From assembly GCA_963709295.1 (NCBI GenBank), contig CAVPVW010000004.1:310001-374000 (forward strand): DNA of 64,000 nucleotides. The letters run 5' to 3'. Shown piece by piece: positions 36,014-44,890 of the stretch. The stretch is from JBGPQJ01 sp963709295. Lineage in GTDB: Bacteria; Chloroflexota; Anaerolineae; Anaerolineales; Villigracilaceae. The position numbers and the translations under genes are program-made. The first letter of the stretch is position 1; each line of letters opens with the position of its first letter. The notes beneath the pieces are model-generated. The model was not told the DNA's origin, made no database searches, and saw only the letters and a program-made list of their open reading frames with translations.

Positions 36014-37345
36014 CTAACCTTCATTTGCTTCATAGTTGCCATTGTCCGAATTACTTCCGGTCTCAATGGTAAATATATAATCCATGGCAAGATTTACCGC
36101 CCCGATGATTCCTGCATCGGACCCGGTACCCGAAAAAACGATCTGTAAGTTTCGTGTCGCCAAAGGCAAAGATCTGTTTAAGACCGCCTGTCGAATGGAG
36201 GAGAGCAGCAGGTTCCCAAGATTACTAACGCCACCCCCAATAAGTATCATTTCGGGATTGTAAAAATTAACCAGGCTTGCCAAAACGTCCCCAATCATTT
36301 GTCCGCTCTCGCGAATGACCTCGATCGAGACCGCATCCCCTTCACGCGCAGCGATGCCGACATCTTCTGCAGTGATTTGTTCGCCTTGACTTTCATAAAG
36401 TCTCATAAGGATGGGGCTTCGACCTGCCTGCGCTTCTTGAAGCGCACGCTTCGCGATCGCTGGTCCGGCTGCTATGGCTTCGAGGCAACCCGTATTGCCA
36501 CAGTGGCAAAGGGGACCGGTGTTGCTGATGCTGATATGACCAATGTCTCCAGCGCATCCGCTCGCGCCACGATAAATTTTTCCGTCACAGATAATTCCAG
36601 AGCCAATCCCCGTGCCGATTTTTATGAAAATTAGATTGCTGGCGCCTTTTCCGGCCCCTTCGTGAATTTCTCCCAAAGCCATTACATTGACATCGTTGTC
36701 AATCACAACATTGGCTGCCGGAAACCATTGCTGAACCGTCTGAATGATCGGATAGCCGTCCCAGCCTGGCATGATCGGAGGGGAGACCGCCGTTCCCAGG
36801 GAAAAATCAACAGGCCCGGGAATCCCGATCCCAATGCCCAGGATGCGTTCCGAGTCCAATTCGTTCTCACGCATTTTATTTTCCAGTAAATTACACACCC
36901 GTCCGAGGACTTTGAGCGGTCCTTCGCGAACAAGCGAAGGTTCATCGTATCGAACGAGTATATTCCCGGAGAAATCGGCGATGGCCAGGTCCACGCTGGT
37001 GGCACCAATATCCACTCCGGCGATGTATCCCAGGCCGCCGTTAATACTAAAGGTCTTTGAGCGACGACCACCTGTATATTCGGTGGATTGGCTTTCAAGT
37101 ATGATTTGTTTTTGTAAAAGGGAATCGATGCTGCTGGTGATCTTGGTTCGGGAATAGTCAGTGGATTCAACCAGATCTGGTTTGGTCATCTCGCCGTATT
37201 TTCGAATACGGTCTATTAACTCTTTTTCTGACCGGGAGATGAAAAGCCGATGTGGAAGATTGTCAGCTTGGCGCAGCCAGATAGGTGTGTCCTCTGTGAC
37301 ATGTGAACGGACCTTCTTTATGGCTTGCTCTCTGGCTAATCCCAT
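36014..37345 (-). CDS. ROK family transcriptional regulator
   Basis: 443 residues: an N-terminal winged helix (about residues 50-105, TKPDLVESTDYSRTKITSSIDSLLQKQII), then a sugar-kinase-like ROK domain with GVDIGATSVDLAI, GIGIPGPVD, the GHISI active-site-type histidine segment and the zinc motif CHCGNTGC. It probably represses the importer genes that follow and is released by a sugar. The ATG at 37345 with GGAAG was preferred; an in-frame TTG at 37363 is an alternative. Confidence 0.9.
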   Translation of the reverse strand: MGLAREQAIKKVRSHVTEDTPIWLRQADNLPHRLFISRSEKELIDRIRKYGEMTKPDLVESTDYSRTKITSSIDSLLQKQIILESQSTEYTGGRRSKTFSINGGLGYIAGVDIGATSVDLAIADFSGNILVRYDEPSLVREGPLKVLGRVCNLLENKMRENELDSERILGIGIGIPGPVDFSLGTAVSPPIMPGWDGYPIIQTVQQWFPAANVVIDNDVNVMALGEIHEGAGKGASNLIFIKIGTGIGSGIICDGKIYRGASGCAGDIGHISISNTGPLCHCGNTGCLEAIAAGPAIAKRALQEAQAGRSPILMRLYESQGEQITAEDVGIAAREGDAVSIEVIRESGQMIGDVLASLVNFYNPEMILIGGGVSNLGNLLLSSIRQAVLNRSLPLATRNLQIVFSGTGSDAGIIGAVNLAMDYIFTIETGSNSDNGNYEANEG

Positions 37346-37567
37346 TGTCGCTTCCGTGACCAAGTTAATGAATCAACAGTGCTGATTACAAACGAAGCTG
37401 TGAAACTGCAGTTTTTGTTATTGAATCACCAAGAGAAGTAATAGTATTTTAGCAAGAAGAGATAAATGTCCTATGTAATATTTGACACTACTTTTGCATA
37501 TCTTTGTCATAACTTTGTACAAATAACCGTAACTGACGTGAAAAAAAACTTTAGTTCATCTTTGGCA
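37346..37567 (-). promoter_or_regulatory. Intergenic region with probable ROK operator
   Basis: AT-rich 222 bp between the FucI-like gene and the ROK gene. It contains the palindrome TTTGTACAAA (37514-37523) and the segment ACAAAGATATGC followed by TTACATAGG on the minus strand. A very similar string, ACAAAGATTTAC then TAGAAAGACA, occurs at 41253-41276 in the divergent region, which suggests one regulator acts on both. No convincing -35/-10 pair was found. Confidence 0.4.
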
Positions 37568-38896
37568 TTATTCTGTGATGCTTGCAATATCAAAAACCTT
37601 CGCTATCATATCAAGTGAGTGATAGTTATGACCGGTCGTGATGATATAGTGATGGGAGGCAAGGTTCTCCACCATCCTGGGACCGTTGGACACTTCGATC
37701 ACGGCTCCATTAAGGCAATGGGAGTCGGCAAATTGGGCATATTTTGGCAAGTTCCCTTCAATGAGGCTCCAACGGTTGAAGGGGGGGATCAATTTGACCA
37801 GGGTGACTGGGCCTTCGGGTAATCGAGCATCAATGGCAGTGGCGTTATCATCCACAATGGCTAGAACCTTTTCTTTCAAGGTCCATTCTGTAGAAAACGA
37901 TTGAGGCACTACGCCCAGGTAGCCACAGTGGGCTGCGAGGATGTGATTATCCGGTTTTCCAGCGACCTCCGGAAAATTAGGTATATGTTCGTGTTTCAAT
38001 GCTGCTTGTCCCATAAGAAACGGATACAGGTTGGTCATCATGAAGGGTGTTTCGATCGTTCTTGCAATCAAAATCTCGGTAAGCATGGAAACCGTATCCC
38101 CTTCACAGCCCCATACCATTTTCCCGTCTTCGTACAGAAAATTCCAGGCCAGGCAGGGAGTGGTATCGCAGAAATGGGATTCGTTCAGGCAGTTCATCCC
38201 GACCGCGATGACCTCAGGGTGGTCTTCAAGGTCTTCTTTTATTCTTAAATAAAGCTTTACAGCGCTAAGAATTGCCTTGTTGCTAATCTTGCGGGTTGGC
38301 GTTTTGCCTTTCCGCTCTTCCCAGGTTTTTTGAGCGGTTTCATCGGGTACCGCTTTCGCTTCTTCTGCGAGTTTTTGAAAACTCTTCTTGACGATTTTTA
38401 GCCCGTATTTCTTTTCGATCGCCTCCGTGCATTCGGGTTCCCACCAATAAAACCGCTTGAAAATTTCATCCTGAAGCCCTCCCGCGGCAGGTTTGTCCTG
38501 ATAAACCAGAAAGCTGGATTGACGCAGCTGTCGTTTCAAAGCAAATGCCCGGCAGGCTTGTTTGGTTTTTTCCAGTGCATTCGGTGCAACAACCTTAACC
38601 CCTTTTGCCGTGAGGTAAGTATTAATCTCCCAATCCCACATTGAGACTGTGCCAAATTCTGAGGTGACCACCATGATGGGTTGAGGTAACGCCTGGATTT
38701 CTTTAAGCCGTTGATAGGCATCCCCCAGCATTTGTGGAAATATTACCCCGTCGCAGCCTGGAATACTTTTACCCAATTCCACCGGCTCCAATAGATCTGC
38801 TTCTTCTGATAACAGCCCCTTTAATTCCTGCAACTGTTTCGCAAAGTCAGGGTCCTCTGCACTTTTAAAATATACCGGAACCAGAGCAGCCTTCAT
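37568..38896 (-). CDS. L-fucose isomerase-like protein
   Basis: 442 residues resembling the FucI/AraA-related group: a central segment GMNCLNESHFCDTTPCLAWNFLYEDG, metal-site-like WGCEGDTVSMLTE, AHCGYLGVVPQSF and the C-terminal TTGHNYHSLDMIAKVFDI. It probably interconverts an aldose and a ketose, but members of this group have varied substrates. The ATG at 38896 is preceded by GGAG; an extension to 38944 has no site. Probably co-transcribed with the two upstream sugar genes. Confidence 0.75.
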   Translation of the reverse strand: MKAALVPVYFKSAEDPDFAKQLQELKGLLSEEADLLEPVELGKSIPGCDGVIFPQMLGDAYQRLKEIQALPQPIMVVTSEFGTVSMWDWEINTYLTAKGVKVVAPNALEKTKQACRAFALKRQLRQSSFLVYQDKPAAGGLQDEIFKRFYWWEPECTEAIEKKYGLKIVKKSFQKLAEEAKAVPDETAQKTWEERKGKTPTRKISNKAILSAVKLYLRIKEDLEDHPEVIAVGMNCLNESHFCDTTPCLAWNFLYEDGKMVWGCEGDTVSMLTEILIARTIETPFMMTNLYPFLMGQAALKHEHIPNFPEVAGKPDNHILAAHCGYLGVVPQSFSTEWTLKEKVLAIVDDNATAIDARLPEGPVTLVKLIPPFNRWSLIEGNLPKYAQFADSHCLNGAVIEVSNGPRMVENLASHHYIITTGHNYHSLDMIAKVFDIASITE

Positions 38897-38964
38897 AAGT
38901 GACTCCAAATTCGAGTGAAAAAAGGGAAGAACCGGGATGAGCAACAGCTCATCCCGGTCAGGGA

Positions 38965-40128
38965 TTATTTGACTTCAGCGACTGTTACCTTGCGACCGGT
39001 GTTGGCGGAGATGATGCCGGCCTCCAGGACCTGCATGTCTTTCATACCGTCATAGAGATTAGGCGTGATCTTTGTCCCTTTCTCCATCGCTCCCAGGAAG
39101 TCCACAACCGCATGCGTAAACTCATGCTCGTAACCGATGATATGTCCAGGCGGCCACCAGGCTCCGACATAAGGATGAGTCGCATTGGTGACCAGGATCG
39201 TCCTGAATCCTTGTTCGTCGGCAGGATCTTCGAGGTTCAAGTATTGAAGTTCGTTCATCCGTTCGAGGTTGAAGATCAGGCTGCCCTTGCTGCCATAGAT
39301 CTCAAAGTAGTTGTAATTCTTCCGGCCGCTGGCAAACCGGCTTGATTCAAAAGATCCCAGTGCGCCATTTGAAAATTCAACGACCATGAAGGCTGCATCG
39401 TCAACTGTGACTTTGCCTTTTTCTGCAGCCGCGGATCCGGACTTGAATGTTCCGGCATCCTTGCCGGGGAGAGGGCGCTCGGTTACAAATGTTTTCATCA
39501 TCGCCGTGACAGAATCGACATCACCGATTAGATAGCGCGCAAGATCGACGCTGTGCGAATTCAGGTCATAATGTGGACCTGCCCCGGCGTATTTCTTCTG
39601 CAAATGCCAGGTCAGGGGGAAGTTCGGATCGGTGATCCAGTCCTGCAAATAAGTGCCGCGCCAATGGAAGATCTGCCCTAATTTACCTTCTTCGATCAAC
39701 TTTTTGGCAAAAGCGATGGCAGGTGTTCGGCGATAGTTGTGATTTAGGTAATGCAGAACGCCTGCTTTCTCTGCCGCTTCATACATTTCCTTGGCTTCGG
39801 CAAAATCAAGGGCGATCGGCTTTTCACAAAATATTTGTTTGCCGTTTTTTGCAGCCGCAATCACAATTTCCTTATGCAGGTAAGTGGGTGTGCAGACGTC
39901 GATGATATCGATGTCTTTGCGTGTGACCACTTTCGTCCAGTCTGATTCCGTTTCCTCCCACCCCCAATTCCTGGCAAAATCACCCGTGCCCTTGACATCC
40001 TGACCGCAGGCGACTTTCAAGACGGGGGTAAGTCCAAGGCTGAAGAATTTTGGGGCGGAAGTCCAGGCGTTGCTGTGCGCTTTCCCCATGAACTTGGTTC
40101 CGATGATTGCCACATTTACTTTCTTCAT
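38965..40128 (-). CDS. Gfo/Idh/MocA dehydrogenase resembling levoglucosan dehydrogenase
   Basis: 387 residues with N-terminal IIGTKFMGKAHSNAW and CEKPIAL, HNYRRTPAIAFAKK, WRGTYLQDWITDPNFPLTW and HYDLNSHSVDLARY. From memory this pattern follows LgdA, which oxidises C3 of levoglucosan, closely in layout and length. That points to C3 oxidation of a glucoside or anhydrosugar, giving a 3-keto product for the neighbouring TIM-barrel enzymes. The substrate is inference. AAGGAGAG precedes ATG. Confidence 0.85.
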   Translation of the reverse strand: MKKVNVAIIGTKFMGKAHSNAWTSAPKFFSLGLTPVLKVACGQDVKGTGDFARNWGWEETESDWTKVVTRKDIDIIDVCTPTYLHKEIVIAAAKNGKQIFCEKPIALDFAEAKEMYEAAEKAGVLHYLNHNYRRTPAIAFAKKLIEEGKLGQIFHWRGTYLQDWITDPNFPLTWHLQKKYAGAGPHYDLNSHSVDLARYLIGDVDSVTAMMKTFVTERPLPGKDAGTFKSGSAAAEKGKVTVDDAAFMVVEFSNGALGSFESSRFASGRKNYNYFEIYGSKGSLIFNLERMNELQYLNLEDPADEQGFRTILVTNATHPYVGAWWPPGHIIGYEHEFTHAVVDFLGAMEKGTKITPNLYDGMKDMQVLEAGIISANTGRKVTVAEVK

Positions 40129-40191
40129 GCGACTCTCTCCTTGTTTGCTAATGATTAATTTATGAGAATTCCAAATCGCAATGGTTCGATC

Positions 40192-41052
40192 TTATTTCAA
40201 TGCGGCAGAAATTTTCTTTAATTCCAAAATGCTCAATTCAACCGCTTCATCTTCGCGTCCCGTCCAATCCGCGTGAGGGTGATCGATCTCAACCGCCAGG
40301 AATCCCTTGAAGTTCGCTTTGAGGAGTAATTGGGCGAGAGTTTGATTGTCAATCAGCCCCTGGCCGACCGGGACGCCGGCAAAGAAGTGCCAATCCGTTG
40401 GTCTGGCAGTTTTATCCGGCATTAAATCCTTTACGTGGGTGGCAAGGACGTAGGGAGCTAGTTTTTCCATTCCTGCAATCGGATCATCCAGCAAGCGAAG
40501 GAAGTTGCCCGTGTCAAAATTTAAGCCAAAGTATTCCGAATCCACTTCTCCCAGTAACTGAAGGATTTCGTCCGACGTGAAGTCAATATGGTTTTCGACG
40601 GCTAATTTAACGCCATTGTCCTTGGCGATAGGGACGGCCTTCTTGAACATATCCACCAGGGCTTTGATCTGCGGACCGTGAGGTTCATGCCGGAACATGA
40701 GACTGCTGCCAACGACGCGCATCACATCCGCGCCGATTGCTTTGGCGTAAGGAATCATCGTAACCATTTCTTCGTAGGCGGTCCAATTTTTTCCGCGTTC
40801 CAATCCATCCGGGTGTCCCCAGGCATAGACGCGGTCGAACTTGTATTCGTCCAATTGAGCCTTTAACTCTTTAAACCATCCTGAATCAGTGGAGGGGAAG
40901 AAACAGGATTCCAAAGAGACGCCGTCAACTTTTAGCTCATGGGCTCTTTTGAGGAAATCCTGCATGGTCATATTCTTCGCCGGAGGTTTCTGATCCGGAT
41001 AAACCTCTCCAAAAAACCTGTGATAGCAATAACTATCAATTCCGACTTTCAT
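40192..41052 (-). CDS. Xylose-isomerase-like TIM-barrel sugar isomerase/epimerase
   Basis: 286 residues: MKVGIDSYCYHRFFGEVYP, KLAVENHIDF, NFDTGNFLRL, THVKDLMPD and VEIDHPHADW mark the barrel and metal site. First gene of the minus-strand half of the sugar island, behind its own promoter, and 63 bases upstream of the levoglucosan-dehydrogenase-like gene. A lyase or hydratase acting on the 3-keto product would suit the context. CAGGAGG precedes ATG. Confidence 0.85.
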   Translation of the reverse strand: MKVGIDSYCYHRFFGEVYPDQKPPAKNMTMQDFLKRAHELKVDGVSLESCFFPSTDSGWFKELKAQLDEYKFDRVYAWGHPDGLERGKNWTAYEEMVTMIPYAKAIGADVMRVVGSSLMFRHEPHGPQIKALVDMFKKAVPIAKDNGVKLAVENHIDFTSDEILQLLGEVDSEYFGLNFDTGNFLRLLDDPIAGMEKLAPYVLATHVKDLMPDKTARPTDWHFFAGVPVGQGLIDNQTLAQLLLKANFKGFLAVEIDHPHADWTGREDEAVELSILELKKISAALK

Positions 41053-41185
41053 GGCAATCCTCCTGAGTGGTGTGGGAAATTTGGGATGAGATAAGTTGTT
41101 TGGTAATCACTATGAAATGGGTGGGGTACTTGCGTTTTTTTTAGGGCTTATCAGGGCTATCAACATGTAATTACAGCATGACATT

Positions 41186-41213
41186 ATTATAACGATTTGG
41201 CAAGGAATTGCAA
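41186..41213 (-). promoter_or_regulatory. Promoter of the minus-strand sugar cluster
   Basis: On the minus strand TTGCAA (41213-41208) and TATAAT (41191-41186) are 16 bases apart, about 130 bases before the isomerase ATG at 41052. The long 5' leader is AT-rich, with no hairpin recognised by eye. Confidence 0.65.
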
Positions 41214-41312
41214 TAGGAAAACATTAAAAAACCTATATATTTGACAAAATAGACAAAGATTTACATAGAAAGACAAAACATTTTTAGTGGACGGTTATTT
41301 TCCACATCCCCA

Positions 41313-41341
41313 TTGACATGTTCGTGAGAATTCTCTATAAT
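41313..41341 (+). promoter_or_regulatory. Consensus promoter of the plus-strand sugar cluster
   Basis: TTGACA (41313-41318) and TATAAT (41336-41341) with exactly 17 bases between match the consensus at every position. The start near 41348 leaves about 34 bases to the GntR ATG at 41382. A promoter this strong normally requires repression, and the first gene it reads is a GntR regulator. Confidence 0.88.
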
Positions 41342-41381
41342 GAGTTGTAATAACAGGATTACAAGAATTTCTTGGAGTCTA

Positions 41382-42180
41382 ATGGATCCCAACCAAGTCA
41401 TCCTCTTCGAAAGCCATATTCCCTACTATATCCAGTTAATGGATATATTGAGAGAGAAAATCCAGGAGAATAAATGGCTTCCTGGCGAGCAGATACCCGG
41501 GGAACAGGAATTATGTGAATCCTACGGAATCAGCCGGACGGTAGTCCGACAGGCATTGCGCGAACTCGAGCTGGAAGGCATTATTCACCGGCGAAAAGGG
41601 AAGGGCACCTTTGTTGCAGAACCGAAAATCAGCGAGGGATTGATCCAGAACCTGACCGGGTTCTATCAGGATATGATTGAACGAGGGCTTAAACCCGTGA
41701 CGCGGGTTCTCCACCAAAACGTGATTCACGCCAACGAAAAAGTGGCGAAGTTTTTGGAAATCCCGGTTGGAACCGATGTGATTGATATTCAACGCCTGAG
41801 GTTTATCAATAATGAACCGATTCAACTGGTCACGACTTATATTCCACTCCTGGTTCACCCTCCCTTGGCGACTGTTGATCTGACGAATCGTTCCCTTATA
41901 CGAGTATCTTGAAAAAGAGGCTGGGATTTTGCTCACCCGAGGTCGTCGTTATATTGAATCTGTACTGGCGAATGAGAATGAGGCATCCCTGCTTGGTATT
42001 GAACGGGGCGCGCCATTATTAATGCTGGATAGTGTGAGCTATATTGAAAGCGGGCAACCGATTGAGTTTTATCATGCGCTTCATCGGGGCGATCGAACTC
42101 GGTTCGAAGTCGAGTTGGTTCGTATGCGCGATCAAAAAGCCTCCTTGCCACAAGGCAGCTTCCATTCACCAATATCCTAG
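41382..42180 (+). CDS. GntR/HutC-type transcriptional regulator, one frameshift
   Basis: The N-terminal winged helix (YIQLMDILREKIQEN, LPGEQELCESYGISRTVVRQAL, RKGKGTFVAEP) is followed by a UTRA ligand-binding domain. The frame is broken at about 41898: removing one T of CTTA gives SLYEYLEKEAGILLTRGRRYIESVLA and continues to the usual ending GDRTRFEVELVRMR, 265 residues in all. The UTRA domain (HutC subgroup) senses a small ligand, often a sugar phosphate. GGAG precedes the ATG at 41382. Likely controls both divergent promoters. Confidence 0.85.
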
Positions 42181-42263
42181 CAAAGCATTCCGGTGAAGCA
42201 TCTTCCGGTAAGTCTGGGAATATCTCGCTTATCTTATCCACGGGTTGCTGGTTGGAGTAATTC

Positions 42264-43796
42264 ATGACGAAAAAATATTTGATGGGTGTAGATCTTGGCA
42301 CCAGCGGAACCAAGGCAGCGCTGTATCAAATCGATGGCAGGAAAATTGCCGAATCCAGTTTGGAGGTTCCTCTTTATTACCCCAAACCCGGTGTGGTCGA
42401 ACAGGATAACCGCGATTTTTTTGAGACGGCAGCTCTGACGGTTAGAAAGTGCATCGAACAAAGCGGAGTCGATCCCACGGAAGTAGCGGCGATCGCGTTT
42501 GATTCGCAGATGGCTGGCGTCGGGTTGGTGGATGAACAATTCCAGCCTGTGGCCCGGTTTGATTCCTGGCTTGATATGCGCTGCCAGCCTTATATTGAAA
42601 TGATCGACAAGGAATGTGGTGACCTGGTGACAAAATTAACGGGTTGCCCGCCTACTTGTGACCATGGGCCAAAGATGCTTTGGTGGAAGAACGAACAGCC
42701 GGAAACCTACAAACGAACGGCAAAATTCGTAATGCCCGGGACATTTGTCGCTGGTCAAATGGCTGGACTTAACTCAGATCAGGCTTTCATCGATTACACC
42801 TATATCCATTTCTCAGGATTTGCAGATGCGGAGCAGGGCAAGTGGTCAGAATTGCTTTGCACACGGTTTGGTCTGGATATTCAGAAACTTCCGGAGATTG
42901 TCGAACCCTGGAAAGTGATCGGAGAAGTAACCGAATCCGCCTCAAAGAAATCTGGTTTGGCCGCGGGCACATTGATCGCTGCAGGAGCAGGGGATACCGC
43001 AGCGAATGCCCTCGGCGCAGGCATTGTTTCGCCGGGAGTGATCTTCGATGTCAGCGGAACCGCATCAGTCCTTGCAAGCTGCACGGATCAATATGTAGCC
43101 GACACAAATCACCGAGCGTTGCTGACGATGCGGTCCGTCATCCCAGGGTTATGGAATCCCCTCGCCTATATTGGCGGTGGTGGTTTGGCACTTCGTTGGT
43201 TCCGCGATCAGTTTTACAACGCCCATCATGGAAAGTCCCTGCCTGTCGAGGAGTCCCTCTATTCAGAGCTGAGCCTGCTGGCCGAAACTATCCCCGTGGG
43301 ATCCGATGGTTTGTTCTTCTCACCACACCTGGGCGGTAGAATTTGTCCTTCCAGTCCCAACATGAGAGGAGCCTGGATCGGAGTCTCGTGGTCGCATACC
43401 CAGGCTCATTTCTTCCGCGCGATCCTTGAAAGCGTAGCTTACGAATATGCTTTCTATCTCCAAATTCTTCGAGAACTTCTGCCTGATCTGGAACTCGTCG
43501 AATCAAGAGTTGTAGGCGGTGGGGCAAAAAGCGACACTTGGAATCAAATCAAAGCCGATGTCCTTGGAGTCCGCGTTCAACGCCTGACCGGAAATGAATT
43601 TGGGACCTGGGGCGCTGCCATGATCGCAGGCAAAGCCGCTGGGATTATCTCGGATCTTGTCGAACACGCTTCACGAACTGCCATTCCTGAAGGAAAACCA
43701 ATCCTGCCTGATCAAGAACGTCATCAACGGTATATGCCGTTAGCCGATAAATATATTGAGATGCAGAACCTGTTAAACTCATTCTATGCAGGTTGA
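42264..43796 (+). CDS. FGGY family carbohydrate kinase (xylulokinase-like)
   Basis: 510 residues with both actin-like domains: MGVDLGTSGTKAALY at the start, FDSWLDMRC, GAGDTAANALGAG, the second phosphate loop FDVSGTASVL, and VVGGGAKSDTWNQIKADVLG near the end. Phosphorylates a ketose, polyol or sugar-like substrate; xylulose is only the family default. GGAG stands before ATG, 83 bases after the corrected end of the GntR gene. Confidence 0.9.
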   Translation: MTKKYLMGVDLGTSGTKAALYQIDGRKIAESSLEVPLYYPKPGVVEQDNRDFFETAALTVRKCIEQSGVDPTEVAAIAFDSQMAGVGLVDEQFQPVARFDSWLDMRCQPYIEMIDKECGDLVTKLTGCPPTCDHGPKMLWWKNEQPETYKRTAKFVMPGTFVAGQMAGLNSDQAFIDYTYIHFSGFADAEQGKWSELLCTRFGLDIQKLPEIVEPWKVIGEVTESASKKSGLAAGTLIAAGAGDTAANALGAGIVSPGVIFDVSGTASVLASCTDQYVADTNHRALLTMRSVIPGLWNPLAYIGGGGLALRWFRDQFYNAHHGKSLPVEESLYSELSLLAETIPVGSDGLFFSPHLGGRICPSSPNMRGAWIGVSWSHTQAHFFRAILESVAYEYAFYLQILRELLPDLELVESRVVGGGAKSDTWNQIKADVLGVRVQRLTGNEFGTWGAAMIAGKAAGIISDLVEHASRTAIPEGKPILPDQERHQRYMPLADKYIEMQNLLNSFYAG

Positions 43797-43833
43797 GATG
43801 GATAAGTGATTTTAAATTTCATAGGAGCTTAAT

Positions 43834-44868
43834 GTGAAAAAGCAAGTTCGTTTATGCATGATCGGTGCAGGCCGGGTCGGAAAGAACCATTCCCGAGCCA
43901 TTTCCCGCCACGTGCCAGGTGGAAAGATCGTCTCTCTCGTGGATCCCATGGCGGAAATCCGCAAGGAAACAGCCATTGAGTATGGGATTGAAAAGGAATT
44001 TGACTCCCTGGAGAAGGCATTCGAAGGACCGGAGTTTGATGCTGTGGTCATCACCACTCCCACCCCAACGCATCTCCCTATCACCGCATTGGCCGCTGAA
44101 AATGGAAAGCATGTATTCCTCGAAAAACCGATGGCATTAAATCTGGAGGAATGCGACAAAATCATTGAGGTGACCCGAAAAAATAATGTCCTTTTGCAAA
44201 TTGGTTTTATGCGCCGGTTCGACCCGGAATTCGTTTCTGCAGCAGAACGGATCGAAGCGGGCGACATCGGGTTGCCCATGATGATCAAAACCAATACGCA
44301 TGGTCCCGGACTGCCTCCTCCCTGGGCCCGCGATCTGCGGACGTCCAATGGAATGCTGGCCGAGGTGAACAGCCATGACTGGGATACTCTTCGCTGGCTG
44401 ATGGGGTCGAATATTGAGCGGGTTTACACCGAGGTGGCCAATTTCAAGGGTGCAGCCAACAATGTCGATACTCCAAATTTCTACGACAATGTCCTGGTCA
44501 CCTGTAAATTTGAAAGTGGTGGCCTGGGGCTGCTTTCCGGTGTGTGCCCGTGCGGATACGGATATGATGCCCGGGTGGAGATCATTGGAGAAAAAGGGAT
44601 CATGCTGCTGGGAACTTTGGAAGGGCAGGCAGTGACGGTGTGCACGAACCGCGACCAGGGCCTGGTGCGGCCCATTGTGAGAACTTGGCCTGAACGGTTT
44701 CAATGGGCATACATCTATGAACTGGAACATTTCGTCCAATGTGTTCAGACTGAGACACCTCCTCGTGCAGGAGGGCATGAGGGCCGCTGGGCGGTCGCTG
44801 GCGTACTTGCAGGGACCAAGTCTTTCCTGGAGCAGCGCCCGGTTACCTTAAAAGAAATTACCGGTTAA
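43834..44868 (+). CDS. Gfo/Idh/MocA dehydrogenase (inositol-2-dehydrogenase-like)
   Basis: 344 residues with GAGRVGKNHSRAI, TPTPTHLPI, LEKPMALNLEECD, QIGFMRRFDPEFVSA and the catalytic-helix segment AEVNSHDWDTLRWLMG. This is the inositol/sugar 2-dehydrogenase branch, different from the two minus-strand enzymes. Start codon GTG with AGGAG at a 5-base spacing. It lies 37 bases after the kinase gene and 22 bases before the alcohol dehydrogenase gene. Confidence 0.9.
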   Translation: MKKQVRLCMIGAGRVGKNHSRAISRHVPGGKIVSLVDPMAEIRKETAIEYGIEKEFDSLEKAFEGPEFDAVVITTPTPTHLPITALAAENGKHVFLEKPMALNLEECDKIIEVTRKNNVLLQIGFMRRFDPEFVSAAERIEAGDIGLPMMIKTNTHGPGLPPPWARDLRTSNGMLAEVNSHDWDTLRWLMGSNIERVYTEVANFKGAANNVDTPNFYDNVLVTCKFESGGLGLLSGVCPCGYGYDARVEIIGEKGIMLLGTLEGQAVTVCTNRDQGLVRPIVRTWPERFQWAYIYELEHFVQCVQTETPPRAGGHEGRWAVAGVLAGTKSFLEQRPVTLKEITG

Positions 44869-44890
44869 TGACTTTCCATTGGAGATAATA

